Under the pieces are notes generated by a model. The model saw only the letters and a program-made list of their open reading frames with translations. It made no database searches and was not told the origin of the DNA. Source: Polyangiaceae bacterium (GTDB lineage Bacteria; Myxococcota_A; Polyangia; Polyangiales; Polyangiaceae). Taken from it: a DNA stretch of 64,000 nucleotides. Positions 1 through 7,649 of this stretch are shown piece after piece (positions within the stretch are counted from its first letter, which is position 1; the number at the start of each line of letters is the position of its first letter). Made by a program: the position numbers and the translations under genes. The DNA lies in assembly GCA_016712345.1 (NCBI GenBank), contig JADJRH010000001.1:2914001-2978000 (forward strand), given 5' to 3'.

Positions 1-324
1 GACATAGCGTTGTCGGCTACACGGCAGTTGACCCTTACCGCTGAGTCAATCGCGGTGAACGCGCAGCGCGATCTGACCATGACGGTCGAGGGCAACATGA
101 CTCAAACCGTGACGGGCACACGCCATACTCGCGTGACTGGGGCCGAACGGCTTGAGGCCGCGGCGGTAGAAATTCAGGCCAACGAGGCCAACGTGGCTGT
201 TCGGGCGGCAGGACACATTGCCTTGGACGGCGCCCACATCGGTCTGAATGACGATCCATGCCCAACGCCGTTTGAATGGAGCGCCATTGCTGAGGACCGC
301 AGTGAACAAGAAACGGAAGGCTGA
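1..324 (+). CDS. Type VI secretion VgrG/DUF3540-like protein, C-terminal part
   Basis: The reading frame is open to the left window edge, so only the last 107 codons are seen. The visible protein is a run of short alternating beta repeats rich in T, V, A and E (for example LTLTAESIAVNAQRDLTM and GNMTQTVTGTRHTRVTGAE), the pattern of the trimeric beta-helix stalk of VgrG and DUF3540-type spike proteins. It ends in a short acidic tail (SEQETEG). The next gene starts three bases after the stop, so the two are probably co-transcribed. Assignment as a secretion-system spike component rests on the repeat pattern and on the PP2C phosphatase nearby. A phage baseplate spike is the alternative. Confidence 0.6.
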   Translation, partial: DIALSATRQLTLTAESIAVNAQRDLTMTVEGNMTQTVTGTRHTRVTGAERLEAAAVEIQANEANVAVRAAGHIALDGAHIGLNDDPCPTPFEWSAIAEDRSEQETEG

Positions 325-327
325 GCC

Positions 328-1266
328 ATGGAGATCTTACAAGCTGAGTTAGAAAAGCTGAGCGATGATGGCAAACCTCCCATGGCGTGGGCGCGATTTC
401 TTGAAGTGGCGCCACCCCTTTCTAAATTGCCGTTGGACGAACGGTTGGACCGGTTGGAAAAGCTCGGCATCGAACACGAACAGTGGAGCCGGGCAGAAAA
501 GTATTGGATCGTGACGTTTGCCCTCGACTTGGCCCAGGGCAAAACCGCTCGGGCAGAAGAGTATGGTCGCCGGTGCGCAGAACAAAAGTCAAACGAGCCC
601 GGCCTTCCAAGCGAGTTGACTCCTGACACCGCGCCGCAAGTCGACCGTGAACCTACCGATCCCGAGCCGTTTCCCGCGGGCCTCACGGCGCCCGCGTCAG
701 GTGTTCAACCACCCATTTCTGACGTGCGTCCAGCCGCACCCGCGCCTGTCGCAGTGCCCAGCTTTCTTCGAGAAAGCCCCCGACAGCAAGCCCCCGCACG
801 CGCCTGGGCTCCACCGCCAACGGCTACGGTCATTGCCGAAAAGACGCAGCAGAGCATGCCAGCCAATCGAGCGCCGGTGGTGCCGTTCGGTGCGCAGCAG
901 TCTCCTGAATTTGCCGCGCGGCTGGCCGGCCCGGCGATTCGACATCAACCGGCGCCGCCCAAGCCGATGGCAGACATGACGCAGCTCCCCATCGCCGATG
1001 CCGCAAAACCCGCTCTACCTTTTGCCGGCACCGACATGACAATGGAGCAGCACGCCGAGTTGAGTGCCGAGTTGAGCGCAGGGGTAGACGCTACCCAGCG
1101 GGCCGCTTTGTTTGCTCAATATGGCATTACCTCTCCCATGGCACTGGCCACGTTGAGTGCGCAATGGCAGGCGCGGTTGAATGCTGATCCTGACCTGACA
1201 AAGCGTTGGCAGGCGCACTACAAGCAACACCGCGACAAAATGCGCGAACGTGCCACGCGAAAATAA
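328..1266 (+). CDS. Putative T6SS-associated protein with two similar helical motifs
   Basis: 312 residues. It has a helical N-terminal region (about 1-90), a long Pro/Ala-rich linker (about 95-235) and a helical C-terminal region (about 240-312). The two ends resemble each other. Each has an ERLDRLEKLGI-like or RAALFAQYGI-like stretch, then an aromatic residue near S-W/L, then W...L-D...Y, as in EQWSRAEKYW and ALATLSAQW. This suggests an internal duplication of one helical module. There is no signal peptide or membrane segment. It directly follows the VgrG/DUF3540-like gene, so a role as adaptor or accessory of the secretion cluster is inferred. No enzymatic motif was recognised. Confidence 0.6.
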   Translation: MEILQAELEKLSDDGKPPMAWARFLEVAPPLSKLPLDERLDRLEKLGIEHEQWSRAEKYWIVTFALDLAQGKTARAEEYGRRCAEQKSNEPGLPSELTPDTAPQVDREPTDPEPFPAGLTAPASGVQPPISDVRPAAPAPVAVPSFLRESPRQQAPARAWAPPPTATVIAEKTQQSMPANRAPVVPFGAQQSPEFAARLAGPAIRHQPAPPKPMADMTQLPIADAAKPALPFAGTDMTMEQHAELSAELSAGVDATQRAALFAQYGITSPMALATLSAQWQARLNADPDLTKRWQAHYKQHRDKMRERATRK

Positions 1267-1436
1267 TGTTTAGAAAAAGAACAGAGCTGGCCGGATTTTT
1301 TCGGAGGCGGCGGGGATAGTAGAAAAGCGGGGATAAATCTCGCCGGTAGAGAGCGCGCGCGGCGCTCGTACGCCGGAGGTTTGTCTTCATCAGATCTTAC
1401 CCGCTTGGCTTTGGAACTTGTTCGTGGGGAGCGCTT

Positions 1437-1544
1437 ATGAACAACGGCGGCTCGATATGCCGCCGAAAAGCGGTTGGATGGGTAGCCCATGCGGCTTTCC
1501 AAAACCAACTTGTTGAAATGGGTAGACCGGTGAGGGAACAATGA
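1437..1544 (+). CDS. Possible 35-residue leader ORF coupled to the PP2C gene
   Basis: An ATG lies seven bases or so after a GGGGAG ribosome-binding site and opens a 35-codon frame (MNNGGSICRRKAVGW...). Its TGA overlaps the ATG of the phosphatase gene as ATGA. The good spacing and the coupling make translation plausible, but the peptide has no recognised family and could be chance. The rest of the 273-base interval after the preceding gene holds no other convincing feature. Confidence 0.3.
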   Translation: MNNGGSICRRKAVGWVAHAAFQNQLVEMGRPVREQ

Positions 1545-2257
1545 ACGAAGTGACACCCACCGAGCCTCAACGGGCTCATAGTTCCGCCGAATCAAGGCCG
1601 GGATTTTTCGCCGCAGGAGTCACGCACCGTGGAAGCGTGCGCGGTTCCAACGAGGACGCATTCAAGATTCATCGTGACACGCAATTTGCAGCCGTCGCCG
1701 ACGGGGTATCGGGCAACCAGGGTGGAGCCATTGCCGCACGCACCGCACTCGACGCGTTATGTCAGGCACTCGCCGACGAGGTGAGACGGACTGGAGAACC
1801 GGCGGAGTTTGATCTGTTTCGAGCCGAACGAATGTTTCGTGCGGCCATTGAGTTTGCGCGAAACCGAGTACAAGAAACCGGAAGTCGGTTTGGAATGTTG
1901 CAAATGGCTTGCACGCTTGCAGCGGTCTGGTTTGTTGCGGATCATGCCATCATTGCACATGTGGGCGACTCACGCGTGTATCGGTTGCGCAACTCCATTC
2001 TTGAACAACTTACCCGCGACCATACCGTGCCTGAAGATTTTCTGCGTCGCATGGGGAGCATCCCCGAGGGGATGGAAGGTCAACGCCACGTGATCACCCG
2101 GGCGATTTCCGCCGGGCGCGAGGTAGTCAACCCTGAATTTCGCATTGAACCGCTCGAAGCGAACGATGTCTTTATCCTGTGCACTGATGGGTTGACCGGT
2201 GCCCTCGCCGATGACGCTCTGCTGCATCATGACTCACGGGTTCCGGATCGCGAGTAG
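1541..2257 (+). CDS. PP2C-family Ser/Thr protein phosphatase, C-terminally truncated
   Basis: The protein carries the PP2C/SpoIIE-like motifs in order: HRGSVRGSNEDAF (about 27-40, metal-binding Asp/Glu region), AVADGVSGNQGG (about 51-62, catalytic DG), HVGDSRVYRLR (about 141-151), QLTRDHT, and FILCTDGLTG (about 211-221). The domain should continue for about 30-50 residues to a conserved D-N metal-binding motif. Here it stops at HHDSRVPDRE with no such motif. The missing part coincides with the start of a repeat-rich region, so the 3' end was probably lost by rearrangement. In T6SS loci a PP2C enzyme (PppA type) opposes the kinase PpkA, and that role fits the neighbourhood. Activity of this shortened form is doubtful. 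Confidence 0.75.
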   Translation: MNEVTPTEPQRAHSSAESRPGFFAAGVTHRGSVRGSNEDAFKIHRDTQFAAVADGVSGNQGGAIAARTALDALCQALADEVRRTGEPAEFDLFRAERMFRAAIEFARNRVQETGSRFGMLQMACTLAAVWFVADHAIIAHVGDSRVYRLRNSILEQLTRDHTVPEDFLRRMGSIPEGMEGQRHVITRAISAGREVVNPEFRIEPLEANDVFILCTDGLTGALADDALLHHDSRVPDRE

Positions 2258-2298
2258 GCCCGACAGGGTTGCTAGAGCACCGAATAGGTTGATTCCGT

Positions 2299-2319
2299 AA
2301 CCAAACAGATAGTTTGGTT
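2299..2319 (+). terminator. Eight-bp hairpin downstream of the truncated phosphatase gene
   Basis: AACCAAAC and GTTTGGTT flank a 5-base loop, followed by a T/G-rich stretch. It could terminate transcription after the phosphatase gene, but it has no true T-run. Confidence 0.3.
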
Positions 2320-2430
2320 GTGTACTCAAACAGGCAAAAGCGAGGCAGAAACGTCAGGCCCGAAGCTCCCACCGCGTGACAGACACCCAGTTCGGATCGC
2401 TACGTTCTGGGCCCCGCGGCGTTCGCTCCT

Positions 2431-2544
2431 GATCTGTGCACGTCTCGCGGGTTCGGTTTCTCCCAAGCGCCCGCGGACGGGGCCCCTTCCCCGCCGCAGT
2501 GGCGCGTGGGGCCCAAACCGTACCCGCTCGTTCGCGCACAGAAC
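2431..2544 (-). repeat. Structured 113-nt repeat, family 1, copy C
   Basis: Read on the minus strand, this is a near copy of the element at 54545-54657, with the same order of blocks: outer arm CTGTGCGC, the AACGA/GAGA internal loop, second arm GCGGGT, GGGGCCCC palindrome, then the complementary arms. The second stem reads GCGGGT with ACCCGC where the 54.5-kb copy has GCGGT with ACCGC, so pairing is kept although the bases differ. It is an inverted neighbour of the copy at 2585-2697. Confidence 0.75.
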
Positions 2545-2584
2545 ACTCGCTCTCTTCACCCCAAAGGGGGATTGGGGAGTGAGT

Positions 2585-2697
2585 GACCATTGCGTGATCG
2601 AGTGTTGCGGCGAGGGCCCCATTGCGCCCTGCGGCAGGGTAGGGCCCCGGCCGCGGCGCATTGGGTGGGAAGCCGCAACACGAGACATGCAATGGTC
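2585..2697 (+). repeat. Structured 113-nt repeat, family 1, copy B
   Basis: Same length and block order as the copy at 54545-54657, but with changed stem bases. The outer stem is GACCATTGC (2585-2593) pairing with GCAATGGTC (2689-2697). The second stem is GTGTTGCGGC (2602-2611) with GCCGCAACAC (2672-2681). In the other copy these are GACCTGTGC/GCACAGGTC and GCGGTGCGG/CCGC-CACCGC. Both sides change together, which indicates selection on a folded RNA or on a DNA hairpin. Confidence 0.75.
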
Positions 2698-2713
2698 AGG
2701 AGCGACCAGTGCG

Positions 2714-2741
2714 GGGAGCGAGGGCGCGAGCCCTCGCTCCC
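2714..2741 (+). repeat. Perfect 12-bp hairpin beside the family-1 repeat pair
   Basis: GGGAGCGAGGGC pairs perfectly with GCCCTCGCTCCC across a GCGA loop. No T-run follows on either strand, so it is more likely part of the repeat cluster than a terminator. Confidence 0.5.
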
Positions 2742-2753
2742 TGGGTAAAGAAA

Positions 2754-2838
2754 GCTAGAGCACCGCGAGATTGTTAAAGATTTCCAATATTCACAAATTG
2801 CTGAGTTCATTCGCGATTCAAGATGATCGGTGCTCTAG
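2754..2838. repeat. Short inverted repeat GCTAGAGCACCG / CGGTGCTCTAG
   Basis: GCTAGAGCACCG occurs at 2271-2282 and again at 2754-2765, and its inverse CGGTGCTCTAG at 2828-2838. The first and second copies bracket the family-1 repeat pair, and the third lies inside the 3' end of the gene remnant on the minus strand. The pattern fits element ends or a rearrangement junction. No transposase gene is present. Confidence 0.45.
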
Positions 2839-3102
2839 GATGAGCACTGCATCATCTCTCGTCCACTTGTCGGCCGGAGTATGAGCCGCTTCGTGTGCAC
2901 ACTGAAGCAAGTCCCAGCGGAGATTGTCCAATCGTTGTTGCCTCGTGCGAGTCGCGCGATCTGCCGATGAAGGCGCAGACCAGCCCGGTCCGTGGTCCTC
3001 GCGTTCCAGCTTCTGCCAGAGTTCAAGAGCGTGACGACATTCAACGATCGCTGCCTTCCACGCCGTTTCTCCACCGTACTTGAGCCCGTCGCGCTTTCGC
3101 AA
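2818..3102 (-). pseudogene. Remnant of a small conserved-type hypothetical gene
   Basis: A 94-codon frame has protein-like composition (ALELWQKLERED, then QQRLDNLRWDLLQCAHEAAH and DKWTRDDAVLIL). The LDNLRW...H...W-R-D-D-A pattern recalls the C-terminal part of small helical proteins common in actinobacteria and myxobacteria. The only start is a TTG with no clear ribosome-binding site. The C-terminus ends abruptly in HRSS exactly where the GCTCTAG repeat lies. It is probably a remnant of a once longer gene; function is unknown. Confidence 0.35.
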
Positions 3103-3134
3103 TTATCCCAGTTCGGATAGCGAGGTTCTGGGAG

Positions 3135-3174
3135 GGCGCTACAAAAAGCGCCAAGGCGCCGAAGGAGGCGCCTT
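3135..3174 (-). terminator. Terminator-like double hairpin after the Cys-rich lipoprotein gene
   Basis: On the minus strand AAGGCGCC pairs with GGCGCCTT across six bases, then GGCGC-TTTTTGTA-GCGCC follows. The strong stem with a following T-run, about 50 bases after the stop of the lipoprotein gene, fits an intrinsic terminator. Confidence 0.55.
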
Positions 3175-3222
3175 GACGGTGAGTGTTTTGTTTGCGACGC
3201 GGAAGCGCCGGATGGGGTGGAG

Positions 3223-3954
3223 CTATTGGCACATGTTGTCGACACAGCTGGTGCCGAAGCAGCACCAATCGTCTTCAACGTTGGAGTCGCAAGCGGTGCC
3301 GGGGAGTTTGCAGGTAGTGCCGATAAAGCAGGAGCCGTAGAGGCAGGCGCCGTCGCAGCAGTCCATGCTGCTGGTGCATGCGGGTTGGCCGGCTTCAGGG
3401 CCGTAGGTGCAGGCTGAGGTGCAAACTCCACTGCCGCCGCAGAGGCCGCTGCAACACTCGGCGTTGGCTGAACAGGGTGTTGTGTCGGCGCCACACGCCG
3501 AGCCGCCCGCGCCGCCTTCACCCGTGCCGCCGCCCTGACCACCTGCGCCGACGCTACCACCGGTGCTCGTTCCGCCGCCGACGCCGCCGCCGTTGGTGCC
3601 GCCCGCGCCGCCCGCTCCAGTGGTGCTGCCGCCGGTGCCGACGCTGCCGCCGCCGCCGGAGGTGCTGCCGCCCTCATTTGAACCGCCGCTGCCGCCGCCG
3701 CTGCCGCCGCCGGAGTCACAGGCGCCGACGGTGTCGCCGTGGGCAAGGTGAGCGGGCACAGCGGAGAGCGCGATGTGGATGGTGTGCGCGTTGCCGGGAT
3801 TGCCCGGCGGGTAGTGACAAACATCGACCTTGGAGCCGTTGCCGCCGGCCTGAAGCACCTCTCCCACGTCTTCGTTGTCGGAGACGGACGGGGTACACGC
3901 TACAGACGCAACGGATACAAGCGCGATGCCGATCCAGCTAAAAGAACGTGCCAT
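3223..3954 (-). CDS. Secreted Cys-rich lipoprotein with VCHYPPGNP motif
   Basis: 243 residues. The N-terminus (IALVSVASVAC at about 10-20) is a lipoprotein signal. Residues about 43-80 hold VCHYPPGNPGNAHTI followed by ALSAVPAHLAHGD, a motif known from many secreted bacterial proteins of unknown function. A Gly/Ser/Thr linker (about 82-152) leads to a C-terminal region with about 18 cysteines in CC-containing, knottin-like spacing (for example CSANAECCSGLCGGSGVC). It is probably displayed outside the cell and disulfide-bonded. It stands alone with its own terminator. Function is unknown. Confidence 0.8.
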   Translation of the reverse strand: MARSFSWIGIALVSVASVACTPSVSDNEDVGEVLQAGGNGSKVDVCHYPPGNPGNAHTIHIALSAVPAHLAHGDTVGACDSGGGSGGGSGGSNEGGSTSGGGGSVGTGGSTTGAGGAGGTNGGGVGGGTSTGGSVGAGGQGGGTGEGGAGGSACGADTTPCSANAECCSGLCGGSGVCTSACTYGPEAGQPACTSSMDCCDGACLYGSCFIGTTCKLPGTACDSNVEDDWCCFGTSCVDNMCQ

Positions 3955-4275
3955 ACGAAGACCTCCTGGCGAGTTGCTACCGACCGAGTGGCGCGAACGC
4001 TCACGAGAAGGGCTGCGTACGAATGAATCTACCGGGCTTGAGAAAAGGTACGCAAGCGGCGCAAACGCAAAAATTCAAAAAAAGTCGGGAGCATGCGAGC
4101 GCAGGTTGGGGGGCGGACCACCACGATGAGCGCTTTCGTGTGGTGGTTGTATCCGTTGTGCGCCATTCGGATAACATGCTGAAATTGAACGATTTTTTGT
4201 GAACGGGGCAACGCGGATGAGCCGCGTGAAAAAGAACGAGCAAAAGAGTGAACCGTCAAGATCGAGTCACGGCAC
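3955..4275. other. Intergenic stretch between the Cys-rich lipoprotein gene and the Crp-like gene
   Basis: Holds the upstream region of the minus-strand lipoprotein gene (GAGGTCTTCG just before its ATG, containing an AGG-type ribosome-binding site) and the 3' flank of the Crp-like gene. No RNA gene, hairpin or coding frame with protein-like composition was found. Confidence 0.5.
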
Positions 4276-4977
4276 TCATTCAGATTCACCTCGAAGTTCG
4301 TCTTTTACGCCGAGCAATTGGTACAAGCGGCGCAGCGCTTCGAGGTCGGGGATTTCAAGGCGCTCATCGGTGACGCGCACGTATTGGCCTTCACGAAGTT
4401 GCTGAACGGCTCGTTTTACCGTGTCTACGTCGAGTCCGACGCGTGTTGAAAGCTCCATCGGCGAGATGGTGAACGCGGTGACGGCGCCGGCTCCGCTCTG
4501 ATCGCGCGCTTGTTGAGCAAGTTTGAGAAGTGCGCTCACGACTTTGGATTGAGTGTCGGTGAGCATCATGATTTCGATTTGATCTTCGGCATCGCGCAGG
4601 CGCCGCACGAGTTGTTGAACAATGCGCGCGGCGATGTCGGGATTTTTTTGAAGCAGATTGCTGAGCGTTGTGGCGTCGAGCGCAAGCGCGTGTCCCGCGG
4701 AAATGGCGATCGCCGTGGAGGATCGCGTGGCGCCGACCATCAGGGCGGACTCGCCGAAAAAGTCGCCCGGCTTGAGGACCATCAAGCTTCGTTCAACACC
4801 GCGAACGCGTTTGATGAGGCGCACGCGGCCTTCTTCGAGAAGGTACGCCTGCGTGCCGAGATCACCCTCGCGGAACAGCACGTCGCCGGCCTCGAACCGG
4901 AAGCCGAAGCGCGCTCGGAGACGTTCGTCGGGGGCCACAACATCTTCGGTGCTCGAGGGCTCCGCCTGGTCTGTCAT
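4276..4977 (-). CDS. Crp/Fnr-family transcription regulator
   Basis: 233 residues. A cyclic-nucleotide-binding fold spans about 25-140, with the jelly-roll signature GDVLFREGDLGTQAYLLEEG and the loop GDFFGESALMVGATRSSTA (phosphate-binding-cassette position). A helical dimer linker follows, then a winged helix (about 145-225) with MELSTRVGLDVDTVKRAVQQL as recognition region. No Cys cluster for an Fe-S centre is seen, so it is more Crp-like than Fnr-like. The effector is unknown. It lies 41 bases downstream of tsaB on the same strand and may share its transcript. Confidence 0.85.
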   Translation of the reverse strand: MTDQAEPSSTEDVVAPDERLRARFGFRFEAGDVLFREGDLGTQAYLLEEGRVRLIKRVRGVERSLMVLKPGDFFGESALMVGATRSSTAIAISAGHALALDATTLSNLLQKNPDIAARIVQQLVRRLRDAEDQIEIMMLTDTQSKVVSALLKLAQQARDQSGAGAVTAFTISPMELSTRVGLDVDTVKRAVQQLREGQYVRVTDERLEIPDLEALRRLYQLLGVKDELRGESE

Positions 4978-5018
4978 GCTGGCGCGAGCATACTCTCAAG
5001 CCCGTGATGGATGCACAT

Positions 5019-5717
5019 TTACGGGGCAAAAGCTGGCAACGGAACGGCGTCGGGAGGGCGCACGTAGAGAGGTACAACATTGCCGGGATCGAGCGCGGCG
5101 CGGTCGGCGTTGTTGAGCGATAAGAACTGGGCGGCGCCGAGTTTGGCGATCCATGAAGGGCTCGGCGGTTCAACAAGCGCTGTGGATGCGAACGGGGCGG
5201 CGAATGCGCGGTGTTCGGCGGTATCGACGATGGAAACGCACGATGTGTTGCCGATCACCGGGGTGATGTGTTCCGCGATGGATGTGTACGCAATGTGGCA
5301 CGGAGGCGTTCGGACCGCGCCTTCTTGGTCTTCGATCGAGAGGTAGAGTTCGTTTTTTCGAGCATCGATCGCGGCGGCGAAAAACGGCTGGCTCGGAAAT
5401 TCACTGCGAAGGCGCGCGGCCATTGCTGCGAGCGAGACGACGCCGATCATGTGTACACCAAGGCCGAGTGCGATCCCTTTTGCTGCGGCAACTCCTATGC
5501 GTGCGCCGGTGAATGACCCGGGACCGATGTCGACGGCGATGAGTTGAACATCGCCGCGCGTGACGTTTGCTTTGGTGAATGCCCGGTCGATGAGGTCGAA
5601 CAAATGTTCGGCGTGGCCCCGAGGATCCACGTGTGCGATTTCGGCGAGGACGGTGTCGTTTTGAACGAGCGCCACGCCGCCTGAAGCCGCCGATGTGGTG
5701 ATCGATAAAACAATCAC
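5019..5717 (-). CDS. tsaB: tRNA threonylcarbamoyladenosine biosynthesis protein TsaB
   Basis: 232 residues from a GTG start. The GTG overlaps the stop of the upstream gene as GTGA and begins the expected VIVLSITTSAASGGVAL core. The ASKHA-fold signature DIGPGSFTGARIGVAAAKGIALGLG (about 70-94, given here in two parts: DIGPGSFTG and ARIGVAAAKG) is intact. TsaB is the partner and inactive paralog of TsaD in making t6A37 on ANN-decoding tRNAs with TsaC and TsaE. Length matches the family. A longer frame extends upstream, but it runs through the neighbouring gene in another frame and is low-complexity basic sequence, so the GTG start is preferred. Confidence 0.92.
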   Translation of the reverse strand: MIVLSITTSAASGGVALVQNDTVLAEIAHVDPRGHAEHLFDLIDRAFTKANVTRGDVQLIAVDIGPGSFTGARIGVAAAKGIALGLGVHMIGVVSLAAMAARLRSEFPSQPFFAAAIDARKNELYLSIEDQEGAVRTPPCHIAYTSIAEHITPVIGNTSCVSIVDTAEHRAFAAPFASTALVEPPSPSWIAKLGAAQFLSLNNADRAALDPGNVVPLYVRPPDAVPLPAFAP

Positions 5718-7513
5718 GGCTCGCCTTCGTCCGTGGTGGGAGCGGGCACCATGCGCAGTCGAAGTTCGCGGAGCATGGCGTCGACGGCGGGCTTGTAACC
5801 GAAGGTTGGTTGCGTTGCTTCGACAACGACTTCGGCGCAAACGGAGCCGGCCACACCTTGTGAACCGAGGTCGCGTACGACGCGCAGCTCCCGCACGCCG
5901 GGAAGCCCTTTTGAGTACCGTTGGATGTTTGTGTACGAGCCGTCGGGCCCCTGGCAAAGCGGGTTGGTATCAAAGTCGGCGTTTTTGCATTCACAATCCG
6001 GTGTGCTGTTGTTGCATGCCTTGAATGTGGGGCGTTTGAAGATGCAGGCGTATTGCAGGTCGTCGGCGCTTTTAATGTCGCGCTCGTGACCGTTGATGGC
6101 GTTTGCGAGAGGAGGTGAACCGGGTGGAGCGAGGGCCGCGCCGGTGGCGGGGTTTTCACCTTCGCGCGGGGTGATCGATTCGATCATCAGGGGATCTGTC
6201 GGCGGTGTGAGCGTTGCGGGATCGCCTAAGATCACAGGCCAATCGATCTTGTGCCAGGGTTTATAGCCCTTGGAGAGATCTTTGGGATCGAATGCGATGT
6301 CTTGCCAGGGCACGCCGACGACCGCGGTGAAGAGCACAAAGTCGGTGGGTCTTCCGCCTTCAAAAAGAGGGTTTTTTACGACATCGCCGGCGCGATTTGT
6401 GACTGTCGTTTCTGATAACGCCTGCGTGTACCGATCAACTGGGTAGAGGAAATCCACGCCAAAACGCCGTTTTTGATCGAAGCATCTCAGGTTGATTGGG
6501 TCGGACAGGTTGTCGTGTACACCCTGCTGACAGACGGGATCGTTTTCTGTGGGCGGGCAGTTGGCCGGTGTGGGCTGGCCACAGGAGGCGCAGCACGCAT
6601 CGTCGGGATTGGTTGCACATTCGCTGCGCGCTCGGGGCAAATGAAAGGGCCCGTTGGATCCGGTGCCTTGGCCCGCCAAGTAATACTGGCCACCTTCGCG
6701 CGTGGAGCAGTCGTTTTCGTCGGTGGCGAGCAGCACCACAACGGCTGAATCAGGGCGCAAAAAATCACCGCGCTGTTGCAACACGACTTGATCGAGGCCG
6801 GTGGGAGTGGCTTTCCCGTCTACAAGCGGGATGGTTTCGTACGGTTCTGGGTCAACGAGAAAGCGGTAGATGCTCTCAAGAGGTGCTTCAAACCCGCAGC
6901 CGCCGAGGCCCACGCCGTGCACCATTTGGTCCAGTTTGCCGAGCACAACGGCTTCGTCGGCTTCACCGGGAGGCACAAGGGCCTGCGACGGATCCCACGC
7001 GAGAAAGCCTTTGCCTTGGTAGGTTTCAACGTTTCCGCCGGTTAAAATGCGCGAAATAAGGCGGCCTTTGTCGTCTTGGATAGCGTCGTACGAGGGGCTT
7101 TTGGGGCTGCAAATATCGGCTCCGTGGCCTCCAAGGCTTGTGGAGAGTACACCAATGTGTACATCGGTGACCGGCGCCATTTCACGCTTTCCAACGGGAC
7201 AGGGCTCATCGGGGGTGTCGGTGACCGCCACAATGTTTCCAAGGCCGTTGACGCATGCGGGGCGAATGAAGCGGCCCATGAGGTACGGCAGAGTTTGGGC
7301 GAGCAAATCCTGCACAACCTCCACGTTTCGTGAGTTGTCGACCACCAGGAGCAGGTCAATCTTGGAGGCTTTGAGATCTTCAGGCTTGCTGCTGTCAACG
7401 TCGGTGGACGCGTCGATTTCAGCGTCGGCGCCGGCATCTGCAACGAGCGGCACTTCTGAACGTGTACACCCGAACAGAAGAGTACACGCGGCCAAAGCAA
7501 AGGAGAGTCGCAT
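5714..7513 (-). CDS. Large lipoprotein with VWA-like N-terminal domain
   Basis: 599 residues if started at MRLSFALA, which gives a clean signal with lipobox LLFGC (about 12-16). A further ATG lies ten codons upstream. After a short acidic linker comes KIDLLLVVDNSRNVEVVQ, matching the first strand and MIDAS position of von Willebrand A domains, but DxSxS is here DNSRN, lacking the second Ser. A second acidic strand, VVVLLATDENDCS (about 275), fits the DG/DE position. The rest is Cys-rich and Pro-rich. This architecture is common in myxobacterial surface proteins of unknown function. Its stop overlaps tsaB. Confidence 0.75.
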   Translation of the reverse strand: MRLSFALAACTLLFGCTRSEVPLVADAGADAEIDASTDVDSSKPEDLKASKIDLLLVVDNSRNVEVVQDLLAQTLPYLMGRFIRPACVNGLGNIVAVTDTPDEPCPVGKREMAPVTDVHIGVLSTSLGGHGADICSPKSPSYDAIQDDKGRLISRILTGGNVETYQGKGFLAWDPSQALVPPGEADEAVVLGKLDQMVHGVGLGGCGFEAPLESIYRFLVDPEPYETIPLVDGKATPTGLDQVVLQQRGDFLRPDSAVVVLLATDENDCSTREGGQYYLAGQGTGSNGPFHLPRARSECATNPDDACCASCGQPTPANCPPTENDPVCQQGVHDNLSDPINLRCFDQKRRFGVDFLYPVDRYTQALSETTVTNRAGDVVKNPLFEGGRPTDFVLFTAVVGVPWQDIAFDPKDLSKGYKPWHKIDWPVILGDPATLTPPTDPLMIESITPREGENPATGAALAPPGSPPLANAINGHERDIKSADDLQYACIFKRPTFKACNNSTPDCECKNADFDTNPLCQGPDGSYTNIQRYSKGLPGVRELRVVRDLGSQGVAGSVCAEVVVEATQPTFGYKPAVDAMLRELRLRMVPAPTTDEGEP

Positions 7514-7649
7514 GCCGAAGAGGTTACTCGAACCTCGGTCCATCGGCCCTAGCCCCGATGCTGATCACTTGGCGGCGCGGGCGTCCGCGAGAGCAAGTTT
7601 TTCTCTGAGAAAATCTCAGCCGCCGTGCTCACTCTGCTAGGTTTCTCCC

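Noticed and set aside
2318..2758. Plus-strand frame of 146 codons
   Set aside because: Spans the inverted pair of structured repeats; Arg/Pro-rich composition with no protein-like pattern.
3378..3941. Arg-rich frame opposite the Cys-rich lipoprotein gene
   Set aside because: Antisense shadow of a Gly/Cys-rich coding region.
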